Assembly: GCA_963786865.1 (NCBI GenBank)
Contig: CAWBAV010000006.1
Span: forward strand, 310,001-374,000
DNA from: SG8-38 sp963786865
Lineage (GTDB): Bacteria; Myxococcota_A; Polyangia; Polyangiales; Houyiibacteriaceae
DNA length: 64,000 nucleotides
Direction of reading: 5' to 3'
Position numbers and translations under genes: made by a program. The notes below the pieces were generated by a model. That model made no database searches. It saw nothing but the letters and a program-made list of their open reading frames with translations, and was not told where the DNA came from. Within the stretch, counting starts at the first letter, position 1, and each line of letters starts with the position of its first letter. Positions 36,198-44,710 of the stretch are shown in pieces.

Positions 36198-37052
36198 ATG
36201 CAACGCATGCGCTCCGAACGAACCGGGCTGTCGTACCTCTCATCGGGCGATGAGGGCGCTCCGCTGGTTCTCTGTTTGCACGGGTTTCCGGACATCCCGC
36301 GCACCTGGGAGCTCCTCGCCGAGCGCCTCGTCCAAGCCGGGTACCGCGTGATCCGTCCTTGGCTGTCCGGATACGCGCCTTCCTCGCTCGAGGGGCCGTT
36401 CGATGTTCCCGCGCTCAGCCGCACGATCCTCTCGCTCATCGAAGAGCTTTCCCCTTCTGAGCCGATCCGAATCGTAGGGCACGATTGGGGCGCCATCCTC
36501 ACCCAGCTCGTGACCGCTCAACGGCCAGAGCAATTTCGCGCTTCGGCAGCGCTTGCCGTTCCTCACATGCTGGCGTTCGAAGCAAACCTGGGGCGGCATC
36601 CACGACAACTGCTGAAGAGCGCGTACATGGGCTTCTTCCAAATCCCGTGGGCGTCCAATTGGGCGCTCAAGCTTCGGAGCTACCGTCTCATCGAACGTCT
36701 CTGGGCGGCCTGGTCGCCGGGTTTCGAACCAGGAGAAGAGTACTTCGAGGAGCTCAAGCTCTGCCTAGGGTCCAGCATGCCCGCTCCCCTGAAGTATTAT
36801 CGCGCGCTCAAATCACCCGGAGCAATTCGCGAGATTCGTGCGACTTTCGGCGCGGGGCCCATCATGGTGCCGACGCTCTATCTGCATGGAGAGCGCGACG
36901 GATGCATCGGCGCGGAGCTCGCCGATGGACAAGGTCAGTACTACAGCGCCCTCTTCGAAACGTTGCAGCTCGCCGACGCTGGGCACTTCTTGCATCTCGA
37001 GCGACCTGCGGAAGTGAACGCGGCGATTCTTCGCTGGTTCGAAGCGCACTAG
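36198..37052 (+). CDS. alpha/beta hydrolase, epoxide-hydrolase-like
   Basis: 284 residues. LCLHGFPDIPRTWELLAERL (oxyanion HGFP), GHDWGAILTQ (Asp nucleophile elbow), HGERDG (acid) and DAGHFLHLERP (His) give a complete catalytic triad. An Asp nucleophile with HGFP suggests the epoxide hydrolase / haloalkane dehalogenase branch; substrate unknown. A TAGGCT formed by the upstream stop ends seven bases before the start. Confidence 0.8.
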   Translation: MQRMRSERTGLSYLSSGDEGAPLVLCLHGFPDIPRTWELLAERLVQAGYRVIRPWLSGYAPSSLEGPFDVPALSRTILSLIEELSPSEPIRIVGHDWGAILTQLVTAQRPEQFRASAALAVPHMLAFEANLGRHPRQLLKSAYMGFFQIPWASNWALKLRSYRLIERLWAAWSPGFEPGEEYFEELKLCLGSSMPAPLKYYRALKSPGAIREIRATFGAGPIMVPTLYLHGERDGCIGAELADGQGQYYSALFETLQLADAGHFLHLERPAEVNAAILRWFEAH

Positions 37053-37075
37053 CCAGCCGCCATGCATCGACGCGG

Positions 37076-38536
37076 TCAGACGCCAACGAGTGGGAGCTGG
37101 CGCCGAAGGGTGATGTCGTCGGTGACGGGGATCGGATAGCGTCCGCTGAAGCAGGCGCTGCAGAAGCCTTCGCCGCCGACCGCACGCTTCAATCCCTCGA
37201 GCGAGAGGTAGCCGAGGCTGTCTGCCGTGACGTAGTCGTTGACCTGGTCCACCGAGTTGTGTGCGGCGATCAGCTCTTCGCGTGTCGGTGTGTCGATGCC
37301 GTAGAAGCAGGGCCAAATCGTCGGTGGCGAGCTGATTCGCAGATGAACTTCTTTGGCGCCGGCGTCGCGGATCATCTTTACGATCTTGCGGCTCGTGGTG
37401 CCACGCACGATCGAATCGTCGATGACGACGACGCGCTTTCCTTCGAGGAGGCTTTGGACCGGGTGCAGCTTGAGACGCACGCCGAAGTGGCGAATCGACT
37501 GGGCCGGCTCGATGAAGGTGCGGCCTACATAGTGACTCCGAATGAGACCGAGCTCGAAGGGAAGCTTTGAGGCTTCGGCGTAGCCAAGGGCGGCCGCGAC
37601 CCCGCTGTCGGGAACGGGGACGACCAGATCGGCCTCGACCGGCTGGTCTTCATAAAGGGCGCGGCCCATGCGCTTGCGGGCCTCGTACACGCTGATCCCG
37701 TCGAACGAGGCATCGGGGCGGGCGAAGTAGACGTACTCGAATATGCACATGTATCGGCGCGCAGCGTCGGTGCGAAACGGTCGAAGGCTCCGAAGCCCCG
37801 ACTCGTTGATGACGACCATCTCCCCGGGATTGATGTCGCGAACGAACTTCGCGCCGATAAGCTGAAACGCCGGCGGCTCCGAAGCGATGACGTACGCTCC
37901 GTCGAGCTTTCCGAGGCAGAGAGGACGAAATCCGTACGGGTCGCGCACCGCGACGAGCTCCTCGGGCGAGAGAAAGACCAGCGAGTACGCGCCCTCGACC
38001 TGGTGCAGCGCGTCGGCCACGCGGTCGACCATCGTCTCTGCCTTGGAGCGTGCGATGAGATGAACCAGCACCTCGGTGTCGCTGTCCGACGAGAAGATCG
38101 AACCGTCTTGTTCGAGTTGGTGCCGAAGCGCAAGACCGTTCGTCAGATTGCCGTTGTGGGCGACGGCGATCGAGCCATGGCCGCAATCGACTGCCAAGGG
38201 TTGTGCGTTCTTGATGTGACTTCCGCCGGCGGTCGTGTATCGAACGTGTCCGATGGCGCTGCTTCCTGGCAGCTTTTGGATCTGGTCGGCGGTGAAGACA
38301 TCTTGCACGAGTCCCATTCCTCGATGCACGAAGAGCTGACCGCCGTTGCTGGAAACGATCCCGGCGGCTTCTTGGCCTCGGTGCTGCAACGAGTGCAGGC
38401 CGAGGTAAGCGAGATTCGAGGCCTCACCGGCTCCAAACACGCCAAACACGCCGCATTGATCATGAAAATGATCGTCGTCCAAGTCCCGCACTGCGCTTTC
38501 ATAGCGCCGCGCCACCCTCGCGTCCATGACTCCCAC
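37076..38536 (-). CDS. purF: amidophosphoribosyltransferase
   Basis: First committed step of purine synthesis. 486 residues from GTG 38536 (ATG 38527 is an alternative). DQCGVFGVFG places the nucleophile at Cys28, so a propeptide is removed as in Bacillus-type PurF. HRGQEAAGI, GHVRYTTAG and AHNGNLTN form the glutaminase site; VVVIDDSIVRGTTSRKIV is the PRPP loop; late Cys residues (FYGIDTP, FCSACFSG) are consistent with a 4Fe-4S form. It diverges from the PEP-synthase-like gene. Confidence 0.95.
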   Translation of the reverse strand: MGVMDARVARRYESAVRDLDDDHFHDQCGVFGVFGAGEASNLAYLGLHSLQHRGQEAAGIVSSNGGQLFVHRGMGLVQDVFTADQIQKLPGSSAIGHVRYTTAGGSHIKNAQPLAVDCGHGSIAVAHNGNLTNGLALRHQLEQDGSIFSSDSDTEVLVHLIARSKAETMVDRVADALHQVEGAYSLVFLSPEELVAVRDPYGFRPLCLGKLDGAYVIASEPPAFQLIGAKFVRDINPGEMVVINESGLRSLRPFRTDAARRYMCIFEYVYFARPDASFDGISVYEARKRMGRALYEDQPVEADLVVPVPDSGVAAALGYAEASKLPFELGLIRSHYVGRTFIEPAQSIRHFGVRLKLHPVQSLLEGKRVVVIDDSIVRGTTSRKIVKMIRDAGAKEVHLRISSPPTIWPCFYGIDTPTREELIAAHNSVDQVNDYVTADSLGYLSLEGLKRAVGGEGFCSACFSGRYPIPVTDDITLRRQLPLVGV

Positions 38537-38577
38537 ATGCCCCTTGTCCCGGCGTGCGCTAGACCTCGCGGGTTGGG

Positions 38578-41217
38578 ATGCCGCGGATACTCAAGCGAAT
38601 CGAATCGGTCGTTCCCCGGAGGGCTTCGGCTTACGGTGGCAAAGCCCGCGGCCTGGCGGCGCTTGCTCGAGCGGGGTTTCCGGTGCCCGCGGCTTACGCG
38701 ATGCCCGGATGGGTAGGCGACTCTTTCTTTTCGAGCGTATTGGAGATCTCCGATCGACCGCGAGCGCTTCTGCGCAGCCCGCACGTGCCTGATGCACGAC
38801 TTCAGACGATCGCCGAGCGCGTGCGTGAAGCCACGCTACCACAAGACGTGGTGCGCAGCGTGCGCGATGCGGTGCTCGCCATGCAGGACGAGGGCGCGAC
38901 CAGCTTCGCCGTTCGCTCCTCGGCCCTGCACGAAGATCAGGAAGGCGCCTCCGCCGCTGGCATGCATTTGACCCTGCTCAACTTGAGCCGCGAGGACGAG
39001 GTTCTCGATGCGATCAAGGCTTGCTGGGCGAGCACATTCCGGCCGCGTGTGCTTTCGTACTTGCGCGCGCTCGGAGAGGACGTTCCGGTGTCGGTCGGGA
39101 TCGTCATTCAGGCCATGGTTCCCGCGGAGATCTCGGGCGTCCTGTTTACGGCCAACCCCCTCACCGGTGATGCGGGTGAGGTGGTCATCAATGCGGCGTA
39201 CGGGCTCGGATCTTCAGTCGTGGATGGCCGAGTGACGCCGGACACCTATCGGGTCGACAAGGCCACCGGTCAGCTCCGTGATCGAATCATCGGAGACAAA
39301 GCCCAGCAGACTGTGCTCGAGAGCTCGGGTGGCGTGAAGGAGGTCGCGGTCGCCCCGGCCGAGCGCGAACGCGCGGCCCTGAGTGAACCCCAGCTTCTGC
39401 ACCTCAGCGAGCTCGCCGACCGAATCGAGCGACACTTTGGCGATGCCCGAGACGTGGAGTGGGCGATCGCCGAACAGCAAGTGTACGTGCTTCAGGCGCG
39501 CCCCATCGTCGTCTCCGAGGTGCGAAGCCGTCGCGGGTCGCGCCGCGACAGGCCAATCGATCGTCGCAAGATCGTCTGGAGCAACGCAAACGTCGGTGAG
39601 GCGCTGCCGGGGGTCGCCACGCCTTTCACCTGGTCGGTGCTGAGCCAGTTCAGCGATCTCGGTTTCCGCCGAGCCTTTGGCGCGATGGGCTGCACGGTGC
39701 CGCGCGACGCGGAGCTGGTGGGCGACTTCCGGGGCCGAATCTACATCAATCTCACCGAGTTCAGCACCATCATGGCGCAGATCCCGTGGCTTCATCCTTC
39801 GACTCTCGTCCGCCTCGGTGGTGGACAGTACGCCTCGGAGCTCGACGAGGTCGTTGCAGAGCGTAGCTCGACCGGGTTCTTTTTGCGGTTGCCACAGACG
39901 GTGTCGCGATACACTCGGGAGAACTTCCGGCTCAAGGCTCGCATCGAAGAGTTCGAGGCCTACTTCGCGGACGAACGAGTGCGGATGAACGGGACGGACC
40001 CGAGACTTCTCGAGCCGAGCGGTCTCGACCGGATGCTGGGCGACGTGGAGCATCTCCTCGACGAAACCGGCTCCATCATGCTGACCGCCTATGCGAACCT
40101 GCTGACCACGGTGCTCTTGTTGATCGGTCTACTGCGTGTGTTTGCTCAGGACCTCGGTCCTGGTTTCTACCGCGAGCTCCTTTCCGGCCTCGAGGACGTG
40201 GCAAGCGCACGGCCTGGTTTCGTTCTACGCAAGATCGCTCGGCTCGCCGCGGAAGAACCCGAGTTGGCGGCGCTCATTCGCGACGCAAATCTTTCGGAGC
40301 TCCGGGTTTCGAATCTGCCTCCGGGACGCACGCGAGATGCGCTCCATCGCTTCCTCGAGGACTACGGGTATCGCGGCATACGGGAAGCCGAGATCGCAGC
40401 ACCGCGATGGTCCGAAGACCCGACACTGATGTTCGCTACCCTTCGTTCGCATCTTGCAAACACCGTCGACCTCGACGCGCGTGAGCGGGACCTGCGGCAA
40501 AGGCGCGAAGATGCAGAACGGAAGCTCCAGAAGAGCGTGCCTTTCGCGTTTAGACCGGCGGTGACCAAGTTGCTCGACTTGGTCCGTCGCTACACGAGGA
40601 TGCGCGAGCATCTGCGCGGCCACGTCGTAGAGGTTCTCGGGATGTTTCGTCGCGTCGCGCTCGAGGCCTCTCGCCGCATCGAAGCGCGCGAGCCCGAGGC
40701 TGGTCCCGATGCAGCGTTTTTCCTCACGATGGCGGAGCTTCGTCGCGTGCTCTACGACGAAAACGAGCGCGTCGCGATTCGAGTCCAACGGCGACGGCTC
40801 GAGTACGAACGGAACCAGGCCTTGCCCGAGCCACCGACTACGTTCGTCGGCTTCCCGCCCGACGACCTCGGCGTCGCAACGGCCACCAAGCGGCTGCGCG
40901 GCCTCGCGGCGAGCCGTGGCATCGCGGAGGGCAAGGTGCGACTTCTCAGCAAGCCGTCTCAGGCCGCCGATTTTCGGACGGGCGAGATTCTCGTCGTGGC
41001 CGCAGCGGACACTGGCTGGGCGCCTTTGTTCTTGGCGGCCTCAGGTGTGATCACCGAGCTCGGGGGCCCGCTTTCCCACGCGGCGATCATCCTGCGGGAG
41101 TATGGGGTACCGGCTGTGGTCAACGTGAGCAATGCAACTCGGTCTCTTCGTGATGGTGATCTCGTTCGCCTCGACGGGGACGCCGGGACCGTGGAGATCC
41201 TCGTTGGCTCGCACTGA
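38578..41217 (+). CDS. PEP synthase / rifampin phosphotransferase (RPH)-like dikinase
   Basis: 879 residues. Residues about 1-320 are a pyruvate,phosphate dikinase-type ATP-grasp module (AYGGKARGLAALARAGFPVP, FAVRSSALHEDQEGASAAGMH, SGVLFTANPLTGD). The middle (about 340-760) is unlike PEP synthase. The C-terminus is a swivelling His domain, GGPLSHAAIILREYGVPAVV with His834. There is no PEP/pyruvate TIM barrel after it. This order (ATP-grasp, unique middle, His domain) is that of rifampin phosphotransferases and related dikinases that phosphorylate a small molecule bound by the middle domain. Substrate unknown. Confidence 0.75.
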   Translation: MPRILKRIESVVPRRASAYGGKARGLAALARAGFPVPAAYAMPGWVGDSFFSSVLEISDRPRALLRSPHVPDARLQTIAERVREATLPQDVVRSVRDAVLAMQDEGATSFAVRSSALHEDQEGASAAGMHLTLLNLSREDEVLDAIKACWASTFRPRVLSYLRALGEDVPVSVGIVIQAMVPAEISGVLFTANPLTGDAGEVVINAAYGLGSSVVDGRVTPDTYRVDKATGQLRDRIIGDKAQQTVLESSGGVKEVAVAPAERERAALSEPQLLHLSELADRIERHFGDARDVEWAIAEQQVYVLQARPIVVSEVRSRRGSRRDRPIDRRKIVWSNANVGEALPGVATPFTWSVLSQFSDLGFRRAFGAMGCTVPRDAELVGDFRGRIYINLTEFSTIMAQIPWLHPSTLVRLGGGQYASELDEVVAERSSTGFFLRLPQTVSRYTRENFRLKARIEEFEAYFADERVRMNGTDPRLLEPSGLDRMLGDVEHLLDETGSIMLTAYANLLTTVLLLIGLLRVFAQDLGPGFYRELLSGLEDVASARPGFVLRKIARLAAEEPELAALIRDANLSELRVSNLPPGRTRDALHRFLEDYGYRGIREAEIAAPRWSEDPTLMFATLRSHLANTVDLDARERDLRQRREDAERKLQKSVPFAFRPAVTKLLDLVRRYTRMREHLRGHVVEVLGMFRRVALEASRRIEAREPEAGPDAAFFLTMAELRRVLYDENERVAIRVQRRRLEYERNQALPEPPTTFVGFPPDDLGVATATKRLRGLAASRGIAEGKVRLLSKPSQAADFRTGEILVVAAADTGWAPLFLAASGVITELGGPLSHAAIILREYGVPAVVNVSNATRSLRDGDLVRLDGDAGTVEILVGSH

Positions 41218-41923
41218 GACGATCGAGCCTGAAATCATTCATCGCGACACGGATCTCCTCGTGGTGCACAAGCCGCCCGGCCTTCCGACGACCGCGCCGA
41301 CGGCAGCCGAGCCTTCGCTGGTTCGCTGGGTCTCCGAACGATTCCCCGAGCTTCGAGCGCATGCCACGTCCCGGCTGGACTCCCAGGTGAGTGGTCTGGT
41401 GACGTTCGCGCTGAACCGCGAAGCGAACCAGCACCTACTCGATGCGCGCAAGTCCGGGACCTACGAGCGGGTCTATCTCGGGATTACGATTCACGAGCTC
41501 GCGGACGATGCGGGACAATGGGATTGGCCGATCTCGATCGACCCCCGTGACCCAAAGCATCGCCGTGCCGGGTCGGGTCCCGGCGAGCGCCACGCGATGA
41601 CCCGATACGAAGTGGCGGCCCGCCGACCGGGAGCGACACTGCTTCGCTTGATGCCAAAGACGGGACGAACGCACCAACTGAGGGTGCACGCGGCCGAGGC
41701 TGGCGCACCACTCTTCGGGGATCCCGCGTACGGAGGCGAGCGGCGAGCCGTGTTGCCGGACGGCGTCGTCATCACCGCCCGCCGAGTGATGCTTCACTGT
41801 GCTCGTGTGAGCTTCCCGCCTCTGTCCGGCTCTGAACGCATCGTGGTCGAGGCGGCGGTGCGACCCGACATGCAGCGAATTTGGCAGGCCTTTGCGGGGG
41901 TTCCGTCCGAGCTTCAGGCCTGA
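41204..41923 (+). CDS. RluA-family pseudouridine synthase
   Basis: 239 residues from TTG 41204, which has GTGGAG seven bases upstream and overlaps the previous gene by 14 bases. No S4 domain. DLLVVHKPPGLPTT, SRLDSQVSGLVTFA (catalytic Asp), ERVYLGI and GRTHQLRVHAAEAGAPLFGDPAYG are the family motifs. The RNA target cannot be told from sequence. Confidence 0.8.
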   Translation: MARTETIEPEIIHRDTDLLVVHKPPGLPTTAPTAAEPSLVRWVSERFPELRAHATSRLDSQVSGLVTFALNREANQHLLDARKSGTYERVYLGITIHELADDAGQWDWPISIDPRDPKHRRAGSGPGERHAMTRYEVAARRPGATLLRLMPKTGRTHQLRVHAAEAGAPLFGDPAYGGERRAVLPDGVVITARRVMLHCARVSFPPLSGSERIVVEAAVRPDMQRIWQAFAGVPSELQA

Positions 41924-42954
41924 CGTTTCGTCGTGTATTTCGTTCCTGCGGGAACGTCCTGCGGCCTGTTGAAATGGGCTTCGAGCTCGCGATGCAGAAT
42001 CTCCTGTACGTCTTCTTGCAAGCCGAGCGGGTGGCGAATCAATCGTTCGATGTTTCGCTGGTACACGAAGAGGCGACGCTGTTCTTCGCCTCCAGCGTTG
42101 GTTGCCATTTCGTCGAGCAGAAGCGGCGTGCGCGGGTCTACCCCTTCGGCCACGACTTCCAGACCCGGTAGGTCGGTGACCATGATGAGATTCCCTTCGA
42201 GCCGTTGCTTGAGCTCTTCTGGCAGCTCACGCAGCGCCGACTGCACGACCTTTTCGAACCTTGCGTGCGACGGAGACCAAGGAGCTCGCGGCAGCAGACC
42301 GTCGAGATGGCGGGTCTTCAAGAACGCAAGCGAGGCTTCATCAGGGCGGTCTTGGCGGTCGCGCAAGAGTCCGAGGTAGTACAACACGTCGGGCGATGCG
42401 TCCGAGGGCTCGGCGGCCCGTTCGATGAGAGCTGCCGCCTCATCGATCTGATCGAGCTCGAAGTGCGCCCGGCCGATCAAGAAGTCGAGTTGCTGATTTT
42501 CGAAAGGCCCTTCGGGAAGACCCAGCAAGAGCTCGGTGGCGGCGGCATGGTCGCCCTGTTGCAGCAGTGCGTCGACCTTGAGAACGGAAGCATCCGCGAT
42601 GTCATCTGCCGTCTCACAGCTTTCGAGCGCCTGATCGAGCACGCGTATCGCTTCGGCGAAGCTTCCAAGGGGATGAATCAAGAGCTCGGCAGCGTTCAGC
42701 ATGGCCTCGAGGTAGTGCTCGTCGAGATCGATGGCTTGCCGGTAGTGTTCGAGCGCCAAGTCGAGGTTGCCGTTGGCTGCATGGATGTAGCCGATGAGAT
42801 TGTGCGCATCCGGCGAATCGCCGTCGAGCTCCAGGGTCTGCTCGGCCGACGCCATGGCGCCGTTCAAGTCGCCCTGCGTAACCAGCTCCCAGCCGCGGTC
42901 GAGGTGCGCGCTCAGGCGATCCATGAATCCTTCGTTCTGCTCGGACATCGTCAA
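41914..42954 (-). CDS. TPR protein with a degenerate minimal-zincin-like C-terminus
   Basis: 346 residues. TPR units occupy about 10-215. The last third resembles the small metallopeptidase (DUF1025-type zincin) family: FEKVVQSALRELPEELKQRL, MVTDLPG, then QEILHRELEAHF where the family has an HExxHH active site. Here Glu is Arg and the second His is Glu, so zinc proteolysis is not expected. TTG 42954 has TAACTT ending six bases upstream; ATG 42945 is the alternative start. It converges with the pseudouridine synthase gene (10-base overlap). Confidence 0.65.
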   Translation of the reverse strand: MTMSEQNEGFMDRLSAHLDRGWELVTQGDLNGAMASAEQTLELDGDSPDAHNLIGYIHAANGNLDLALEHYRQAIDLDEHYLEAMLNAAELLIHPLGSFAEAIRVLDQALESCETADDIADASVLKVDALLQQGDHAAATELLLGLPEGPFENQQLDFLIGRAHFELDQIDEAAALIERAAEPSDASPDVLYYLGLLRDRQDRPDEASLAFLKTRHLDGLLPRAPWSPSHARFEKVVQSALRELPEELKQRLEGNLIMVTDLPGLEVVAEGVDPRTPLLLDEMATNAGGEEQRRLFVYQRNIERLIRHPLGLQEDVQEILHRELEAHFNRPQDVPAGTKYTTKRQA

Positions 42955-42960
42955 TTCGCA

Positions 42961-42966
42961 AAGTTA
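42961..42966 (-). promoter_or_regulatory. -10 element of a predicted leaderless promoter (TPR-zincin gene)
   Basis: Minus-strand TAACTT ends six bases before TTG 42954. Confidence 0.4.
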
Positions 42967-43017
42967 CGTGGCCGGTATGCGACGTCAAGCGGAACCATGC
43001 GCTATCATGCTTTTGGA

Positions 43018-43902
43018 ATGGTTAGGTTTTTCACCGTTCTAGGAATCGCGGCGATCTGTTCCTGCATCGCCGAGCCTCTGCCGGTGGGCCAGGCGATCTC
43101 CGTAGGTACCGCTGACCACGGATACCTCCGCGATGCAGTCCGCTTGGAGGATCGAGGCCCTGGATATCGACGCATACGCCCGGGCGAAGGCAGCCGGTAC
43201 GGAACTCCCACGCTGGTCGCTGCGATCGGGCGCGCTGCCGAGGAAGTGGCTCGCGCCTTTCCCGGCGGACACCCGCTTCGTGTCGGGGATCTGTCGAATT
43301 CCAACGGGGGACAACATTCGCGACATCGCACCCACCGCGTGGGGCGAGATGTCGATCTCTTATTCTTTGCCGAGGACACCGGTGGAGTCACGGCACCAAG
43401 CGACGGCTGGCTTCAGTTCGACCGATTTGGCCTCGCGTCGCTCAACGGACGGGTCTTTGGCTTCGACGAGGCGCGCAATTGGCACCTCGTTCGAACGCTC
43501 GTCATGGACGAGCGCGCACGCGTGAAATGGCTCTTCTGCTCGAACGAGCTCAAGGCGAGGCTCTTGCGCTATGCAGCGCGCCATGAACGCTCGCCGCAGG
43601 CCATCGTTCGAGCGACCTGGATCCTTCATCAACCGTCGACGGGCGATTCCCATCGAGATCACTTCCATCTTCGCGTCGGTTGCGGGGAGAACGAGCGGCA
43701 CTTCGGTTGCGAGGAGCAAGCGCCGTTCTGGCCCTGGCTGAGCGATCCCGCGCGCAAGGAAGAGATCGGGGCAACTCCGGCGGCGAGCGATGAGCGCTTG
43801 ATTCGCTGGCTATTCACCGAGGAGCATGTGGATCAGGGACGCGACGTCGTCGGGCGTCGCCTCGACACCGCAACGCAGCCATCCGCGGTCGTGCGTCGCT
43901 AG
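43018..43902 (+). CDS. mepA: penicillin-insensitive murein endopeptidase (MepA, M74 family) lipoprotein
   Basis: Predicted zinc DD/LD-endopeptidase cutting peptidoglycan cross-links. 294 residues. A short signal peptide with Cys at AAICSC suggests a lipoprotein. Zinc ligands are in HRTHRVGRDVDLLFF and SHRDHFHLRVGC, as in MepA. The C-terminal 30 residues overlap 93 bases of the convergent gene. This is long for a convergent overlap, and those residues look non-conserved, so a lost stop or a missed indel near 43800 is possible. Confidence 0.85.
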   Translation: MVRFFTVLGIAAICSCIAEPLPVGQAISVGTADHGYLRDAVRLEDRGPGYRRIRPGEGSRYGTPTLVAAIGRAAEEVARAFPGGHPLRVGDLSNSNGGQHSRHRTHRVGRDVDLLFFAEDTGGVTAPSDGWLQFDRFGLASLNGRVFGFDEARNWHLVRTLVMDERARVKWLFCSNELKARLLRYAARHERSPQAIVRATWILHQPSTGDSHRDHFHLRVGCGENERHFGCEEQAPFWPWLSDPARKEEIGATPAASDERLIRWLFTEEHVDQGRDVVGRRLDTATQPSAVVRR

Positions 43903-44625
43903 GTCGGTGAGATCCCTGTGTTGCTCGGTCGCACCCCAGATCAACACGGCGGAGCTCTTCGGAAGCTCGTGGGCGAGAGTCGCGATCGTCGACGGTTGCA
44001 CCGATGCTTCGACGCAGTCGATCACCACCAGAGGGCTGAGGGACGCGGTCGCCTTGAGGTTGTCTAGAAACGCAACCACGTCTTGGATCTGTTGAACCGC
44101 TGCGGAGTCTCCGACCTTGTCGGCGATCCTGGCGCAGCGCTCGCGACTGCGGGTCGCCACGAAGACCATGGGCAGGGCCGAGCCCTGCGGCTGCATGGTC
44201 GGGTACTTCGACGTATCCGTCTCCGTTGAGGGTTTCGGGGCACGCTGCGTCACTCCCGAGTCTTGGCGATCACGGCCCAGCTTGCGCGTGGCGTCTGCGC
44301 GAACGGTTTGGCGCGGTGGTTGAGCGCTCACCCTGTCTGCCATCGTCAGCATGGGCGCGAGATTCTGCATGACCGCGTCGCTCGCCTCGTCGCCTACGTA
44401 GAAGGCCATGGCGGTTCGGAGGTGCTTGTCGATGAAGCGCTGGAGCGGCTCACCGGTAGCGGGAATCTCGTGCTCTCGCGCCATGTGCAGGGCGCGGTGG
44501 AGGATCCGGAGTCGTACCTCCGGGGTGGCGACCGTTTCGATCGCCTCCCGCACCATTTGGGCGATCGGAGTTTCCCTCACCATTTGTTCCTCATCCCCAG
44601 AGTCGGCGTATGTTCGAGATACCAC
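43810..44625 (-). CDS. hypothetical protein with a C-terminal receiver-like fold
   Basis: 271 residues from GTG 44625 (ATG 44583, with GAGGAAC upstream, is a good alternative). The N-terminal 100 residues are helical. A Ser/Thr/Pro linker (about 100-145) leads to a 120-residue alpha/beta domain: MVFVATRSRERCARIADKVG, PLVVIDCVEASV, SSAVLIWGATEQ, GWLRCGVEATPDDVASLIHMLL. The strand order and the IDC Asp resemble a receiver domain, but the Lys near the end is not evident. Function unknown. Confidence 0.55.
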   Translation of the reverse strand: MVSRTYADSGDEEQMVRETPIAQMVREAIETVATPEVRLRILHRALHMAREHEIPATGEPLQRFIDKHLRTAMAFYVGDEASDAVMQNLAPMLTMADRVSAQPPRQTVRADATRKLGRDRQDSGVTQRAPKPSTETDTSKYPTMQPQGSALPMVFVATRSRERCARIADKVGDSAAVQQIQDVVAFLDNLKATASLSPLVVIDCVEASVQPSTIATLAHELPKSSAVLIWGATEQHRDLTDLATHDRGWLRCGVEATPDDVASLIHMLLGE

Positions 44626-44631
44626 GACACC

Positions 44632-44637
44632 ATAATA
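44632..44637 (-). promoter_or_regulatory. -10 element upstream of the receiver-like gene
   Basis: Minus-strand TATTAT ends six bases before GTG 44625. An overlapping TAATAT (44635-44640) has TTGGCT 17 bases further upstream, giving a conventional promoter as an alternative. Confidence 0.5.
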
Positions 44638-44698
44638 TTACCGTGATTGGGCCAGGCAGCCAACATTCCACCCCTGGTAGGGCATTCGACGGCCATGG

Positions 44699-44704
44699 TA
44701 CATG
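44699..44704 (+). promoter_or_regulatory. possible -10 element of a leaderless promoter
   Basis: TACATG ends six bases before ATG 44711, which I use as the start of the RNase HII-like gene. Confidence 0.3.
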
Positions 44705-44710
44705 CGGGAC

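Noticed and set aside
42205..43017. N-terminal extension of the murein endopeptidase frame
   Set aside because: Antisense to the TPR gene; the signal peptide begins at ATG 43018.
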